The notes below the pieces were generated by a model. The model had not been told where the DNA came from. It saw only the letters and a program-made list of their open reading frames with translations, and ran no database searches. Of a DNA stretch of 43,571 nucleotides, positions 41,493-43,571 are shown piece after piece. Each line of letters starts with the position of its first letter. Within the stretch, counting starts at the first letter, position 1. The translations under genes were made by a program, and so were the position numbers. Source of the stretch: Terriglobales bacterium (lineage in GTDB: Bacteria; Acidobacteriota; Terriglobia; Terriglobales; Acidobacteriaceae); the NCBI GenBank assembly GCA_030038475.1, contig JASHOU010000088.1, positions 1 through 43,571 of the forward strand, written 5' to 3'.

Positions 41493-42054
41493 ACTTGTAG
41501 TCGAGAATGGTCGCCGCCAGGCCAAAGCTATCCGCGGTATTCCCATTACCCGACTTTTCAACGACGGATTTTTCAACGACAGGCTTTTCCACCGCCTCTT
41601 TCACCCGTATCAGCCGGCCCTGGCAAAGCACGTTGCTGTTCTTCTGCCCGGAGATTTCTTCCGGCATCTCGAAGATCATCTCTACCAACGCATTCGCCGG
41701 CAGTTGCTGCGGCCCCTGAAACAGCACGCCCGACTGGCTGATATTCTCGATCTGGCCCTCATACCAGAGGCTGAGATTCTTCCCGCGGTAGCGCACCGGA
41801 ATGCTCGATCGCAAACGCCGAGCCCTCGGCATCCACGTCGGCTGTTTCTTGCCCGACCGGCGGCGCACGGTTGTCGTTTCCGGCACCGGCGCGTCAACCT
41901 TGTCGCCGCGCCGCATCGTCTTCCAGTCGTACTGGTAGGCAGTGGCGCACACCAGGCAAACCTGGTAGTACTCCCCGTTAGCCGCACGGCGCGGCCAGGA
42001 AAACTCGTGCGAACAGCGTCCCAGCATAAGAACATCCATCAATTTTTGCGGCAT
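41482..42054 (-). CDS. PilZ-domain protein with N-terminal Cys-based segment
   Basis: The 190-residue protein has an N-terminal zinc-ribbon-like part (GRCSHEFSWPRR, then YYQVCLVCATAYQYDW), an Arg/Lys-rich linker, and a PilZ domain (about 75-155) with RARRLRSSIPVRY and NISQSGVLF, matching the RxxxR and N-x-S-xx-G elements that bind c-di-GMP. The tail consists of the repeated VEKPVVEKSVVEKSG. It probably answers c-di-GMP levels; the partner is unknown. It lies 230 bases upstream of pilD on the same strand. Confidence 0.88.
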   Translation of the reverse strand: MPQKLMDVLMLGRCSHEFSWPRRAANGEYYQVCLVCATAYQYDWKTMRRGDKVDAPVPETTTVRRRSGKKQPTWMPRARRLRSSIPVRYRGKNLSLWYEGQIENISQSGVLFQGPQQLPANALVEMIFEMPEEISGQKNSNVLCQGRLIRVKEAVEKPVVEKSVVEKSGNGNTADSFGLAATILDYKFLH

Positions 42055-42164
42055 GACGACCAGCAGCGCCCCCGGACCAATCGGACACCTCCATCTTCCG
42101 ACGGCTTGGTCATTCTGAATAGGTTACTTTCGTGTATCGCGCCTTACATCTTATGCTCTCTCAG

Positions 42165-42770
42165 ATGACACCACGCCAATCCCGCATGGGCTTCATCATC
42201 GCCGGAGGCAAAAGTTCGCGCATGGGAGCGGACAAAGCATTCCTGGATTTTCACGGCCAAACGTTGCTCGATCATGCACTCACCGCGCTGCGCGCGGCCT
42301 GCGAAAACGTCACGATCGTCGGCGATCCCGCCAAGTTTTCAAAATATGCTGCGGTTGTCGAGGACATTTTCCCCGGCTGCGGCCCGCTCGCCGGCATTCA
42401 CAGCGCGCTCGTGTATTCGAAGGCAGAGTTGAACCTGATGCTCGCCGTAGATATGCCCTTCGTCATAGCAGAGCTGTTGGCATTCCTCTTCGCCGCGGCA
42501 GAAAAAACCGATGCCATCGTCACCGTCCCCCGCGCCGGCAAAGGCTTGCAGCCGCTGTGCGCTGTCTACCGCCGAGACTTCGCCGTCATCGCCGAGCGGG
42601 CGCTGCGGGCAGGGAAGTACAAAGTGGATACCACGTTCGTCGGTCTGTCTATGCGAGTGATCGAGGAAAGCGAGCTGGCAGCGGCCGGATTCTCCGAGCG
42701 GAGCTTTTTCAACCTGAACACGCCGCAAGACCGCATCGCCGCTTTGGCCGGGGATGACCCACTCTCCTAG
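42165..42770 (+). CDS. mobA: Molybdenum cofactor guanylyltransferase
   Basis: The 201-residue protein attaches GMP to molybdopterin to give the guanine dinucleotide cofactor. It has the nucleotide-binding box FIIAGGKSSRMGADKAFL (about 9-26), GPLAGIHSAL near 75, and the metal-binding AVDMPF near 98, with a C-terminal FFNLNTPQDR. The start is set at ATG 42165; ATG 42186 is possible. The product is needed by the molybdenum formate dehydrogenase encoded in this window. Confidence 0.94.
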   Translation: MTPRQSRMGFIIAGGKSSRMGADKAFLDFHGQTLLDHALTALRAACENVTIVGDPAKFSKYAAVVEDIFPGCGPLAGIHSALVYSKAELNLMLAVDMPFVIAELLAFLFAAAEKTDAIVTVPRAGKGLQPLCAVYRRDFAVIAERALRAGKYKVDTTFVGLSMRVIEESELAAAGFSERSFFNLNTPQDRIAALAGDDPLS

Positions 42771-42775
42771 AAGCC

Positions 42776-42912
42776 TGCTGAAAAACTCGGCTTTGGAATG
42801 AATGGCAAGGGCACGAACTCGTGCCGTTAGGTCGTTGGAGTTTGCTGAAGAACTCGACCTTGGAATGAAGTGGAAGGGCACGAGTTTCACTCGTGCCGTT
42901 AAATCGTTGAAG
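42776..42912. repeat. Duplicated palindromic element (two copies of a 65-70 base unit)
   Basis: Two imperfect copies (42776-42840 and 42843-42912) share TGCTGAA-AACTCG and CCGTTA-TCGTTG flanks. Each contains a hairpin: GGCACGA-AC-TCGTGCC (42810-42825) in the first, and GGCACGAGT-TTC-ACTCGTGCC (42877-42897) in the second. It resembles REP-type palindromes and could be mobile or structural. It lies directly after mobA. Confidence 0.85.
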
Positions 42913-43004
42913 ATCGTCGGCGCTTTAGCGTCTGAGGGAGCACTCTGCGCAGCGATTCGCCGTAGCAACACAAAGCGCAATGAGAGTGCTAAATAACCCG
43001 ACTC

Positions 43005-43394
43005 TCATTCATTTCTTGATTTGGGCTTTCCGCGCTTTCGCGATGGCGAACTGCTCGGCGCTTTACGACTCACAAACTTATGCGCCATGCCGAGCAAGTC
43101 TCGCAAAACATCGAGATTGACGCGAGACAACCGAACCAGAACAGCGCTGTAGTCGAGGTAGTGATCCGTCACGTAGTAAACATCGGGAGCCGCAGCCAGC
43201 AACTCGGCTCTATCGTCAAAATCCACGCGCACGGCCAGCGATCCGGGTTCGGCCGAGGGATTGGCAGGTATGCACGCCAGGAGCTTTCCATGAACCTTCA
43301 GCGCCGGAAACCCGTACGCTGTGCTTTCCTCGACGCCGGGCAGCGCCAGCCCGATATCTCGCACCGTGTCGAAGTCTATTCTGCCTCTAGGCAT
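43005..43394 (-). CDS. MmcQ/YjbR-family protein
   Basis: The 129-residue protein has the MmcQ/YjbR fold elements: DFDTVRDIGLALPGVEESTAYG, FPALKVHGKLLACI, AVRVDFDDRAELLAAAP and YYVTDHYLDYSAVLVRL. The family is a CyaY-like alpha/beta domain suspected to bind DNA; function is unknown. The C-terminal tail is rich in Ser/Arg/Lys (SSSPSRKRGKPKS), compatible with nucleic acid contact. The last 177 bases after it hold nothing I can support. Confidence 0.88.
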   Translation of the reverse strand: MPRGRIDFDTVRDIGLALPGVEESTAYGFPALKVHGKLLACIPANPSAEPGSLAVRVDFDDRAELLAAAPDVYYVTDHYLDYSAVLVRLSRVNLDVLRDLLGMAHKFVSRKAPSSSPSRKRGKPKSRNE

Positions 43395-43571
43395 GAGTCA
43401 TCTCGATATTGCTCAGCTCGATCCCGTGGAATTCACTGACTTATTTGGTGTCATACAGCAGGGAAGTCTCCCCAGCCGATAACTGCTTTGCTTCTAACAG
43501 TGGAATTATTTCATCGGCTTGCCTTTTTCATCCTGAGCTGCAAGTCCATATCGTATTGCCGCTTCAAGCGT

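Noticed and set aside
42802-42996. 64-residue open frame over the palindromic repeats
   Set aside because: Built from the duplicated repeat units, no ribosome-binding site.
1-43571. CRISPR array, phage or transposase genes
   Set aside because: No regular spacer-repeat pattern of CRISPR length and no integrase, transposase or structural phage protein was seen.

Overview
The window reads as a chromosomal segment of an acidobacterium, probably subdivision 1 / Terriglobia. Three things suggest this: a large orphan FtsX/MacB-like permease of the acidobacterial ADOP type, a small Cys/His-rich exported protein ending in the SPP...LRI tail that I associate with acidobacterial metal-efflux loci, and several small hypothetical proteins of familiar acidobacterial type. 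The assignment is inference; no rRNA gene or other taxonomic marker is present.

Layout. (1) 1-7210, + strand: one respiratory operon joining an aa3-type cytochrome c oxidase (end of subunit II with a fused cytochrome c, subunits I and III, and a subunit-IV-like membrane protein) to a quinol:cytochrome c reductase (diheme lipoprotein, Rieske protein, cytochrome b with a C-terminal cytochrome c), closed by the CtaG assembly factor. (2) 7199-12352: an ADOP permease flanked by decayed genes: an N-terminal scrap of heme O synthase (ctaB), a heavy-metal RND pump of the CusA/CzcA type with a nonsense codon, two homopolymer frameshifts and no N-terminal half, and a small exported protein split by a stop. 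(3) 12712-15901: a secreted protein resembling glutamic peptidases, a DUF1801 protein, an unknown membrane protein and the peptidoglycan glycosyltransferase MtgA. (4) 15970-27502, - strand: two energy operons end to end. A formate dehydrogenase-N/O operon (fdnG-fdnH-fdnI-fdhE) has a catalytic subunit interrupted by an in-frame TGA read as selenocysteine, with a SECIS hairpin behind it. Upstream lies a complete Hyb-type [NiFe] uptake hydrogenase operon (small subunit, HybA, HybB, large subunit, maturation protease). (5) 27859-31971: tatD, metG, a DinB-like protein and an exported Bcp-type peroxiredoxin. (6) 32254-43394: a deoxyhypusine-synthase-like enzyme behind a structured leader, argS, an OmpA-type lipoprotein with a clear promoter, a TPR protein, small envelope proteins, a PAS protein paired with prepilin peptidase, a PilZ protein, mobA and an MmcQ/YjbR protein.

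How the parts fit. Hydrogenase and formate dehydrogenase carry Tat signals and membrane cytochrome b or NrfD-type anchors, so both should oxidise their substrate outside the membrane and reduce quinone. The cytochrome bc - aa3 module in the same window can reoxidise quinol with oxygen, and the fused and lipid-anchored cytochromes c look designed to pass electrons without a free soluble carrier. MobA, at the far end, supplies the molybdenum cofactor dinucleotide needed by the formate dehydrogenase. hypA-F, selABC and most molybdenum-cofactor genes are not in the window.

The most unusual non-coding signals are short tandem repeats with a period of seven bases and unrelated sequence at several gene boundaries, a duplicated palindromic element after mobA, and a possible three-way-junction RNA leader before the deoxyhypusine-synthase-like gene. 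I saw no tRNA, rRNA, CRISPR array, transposase or phage gene.
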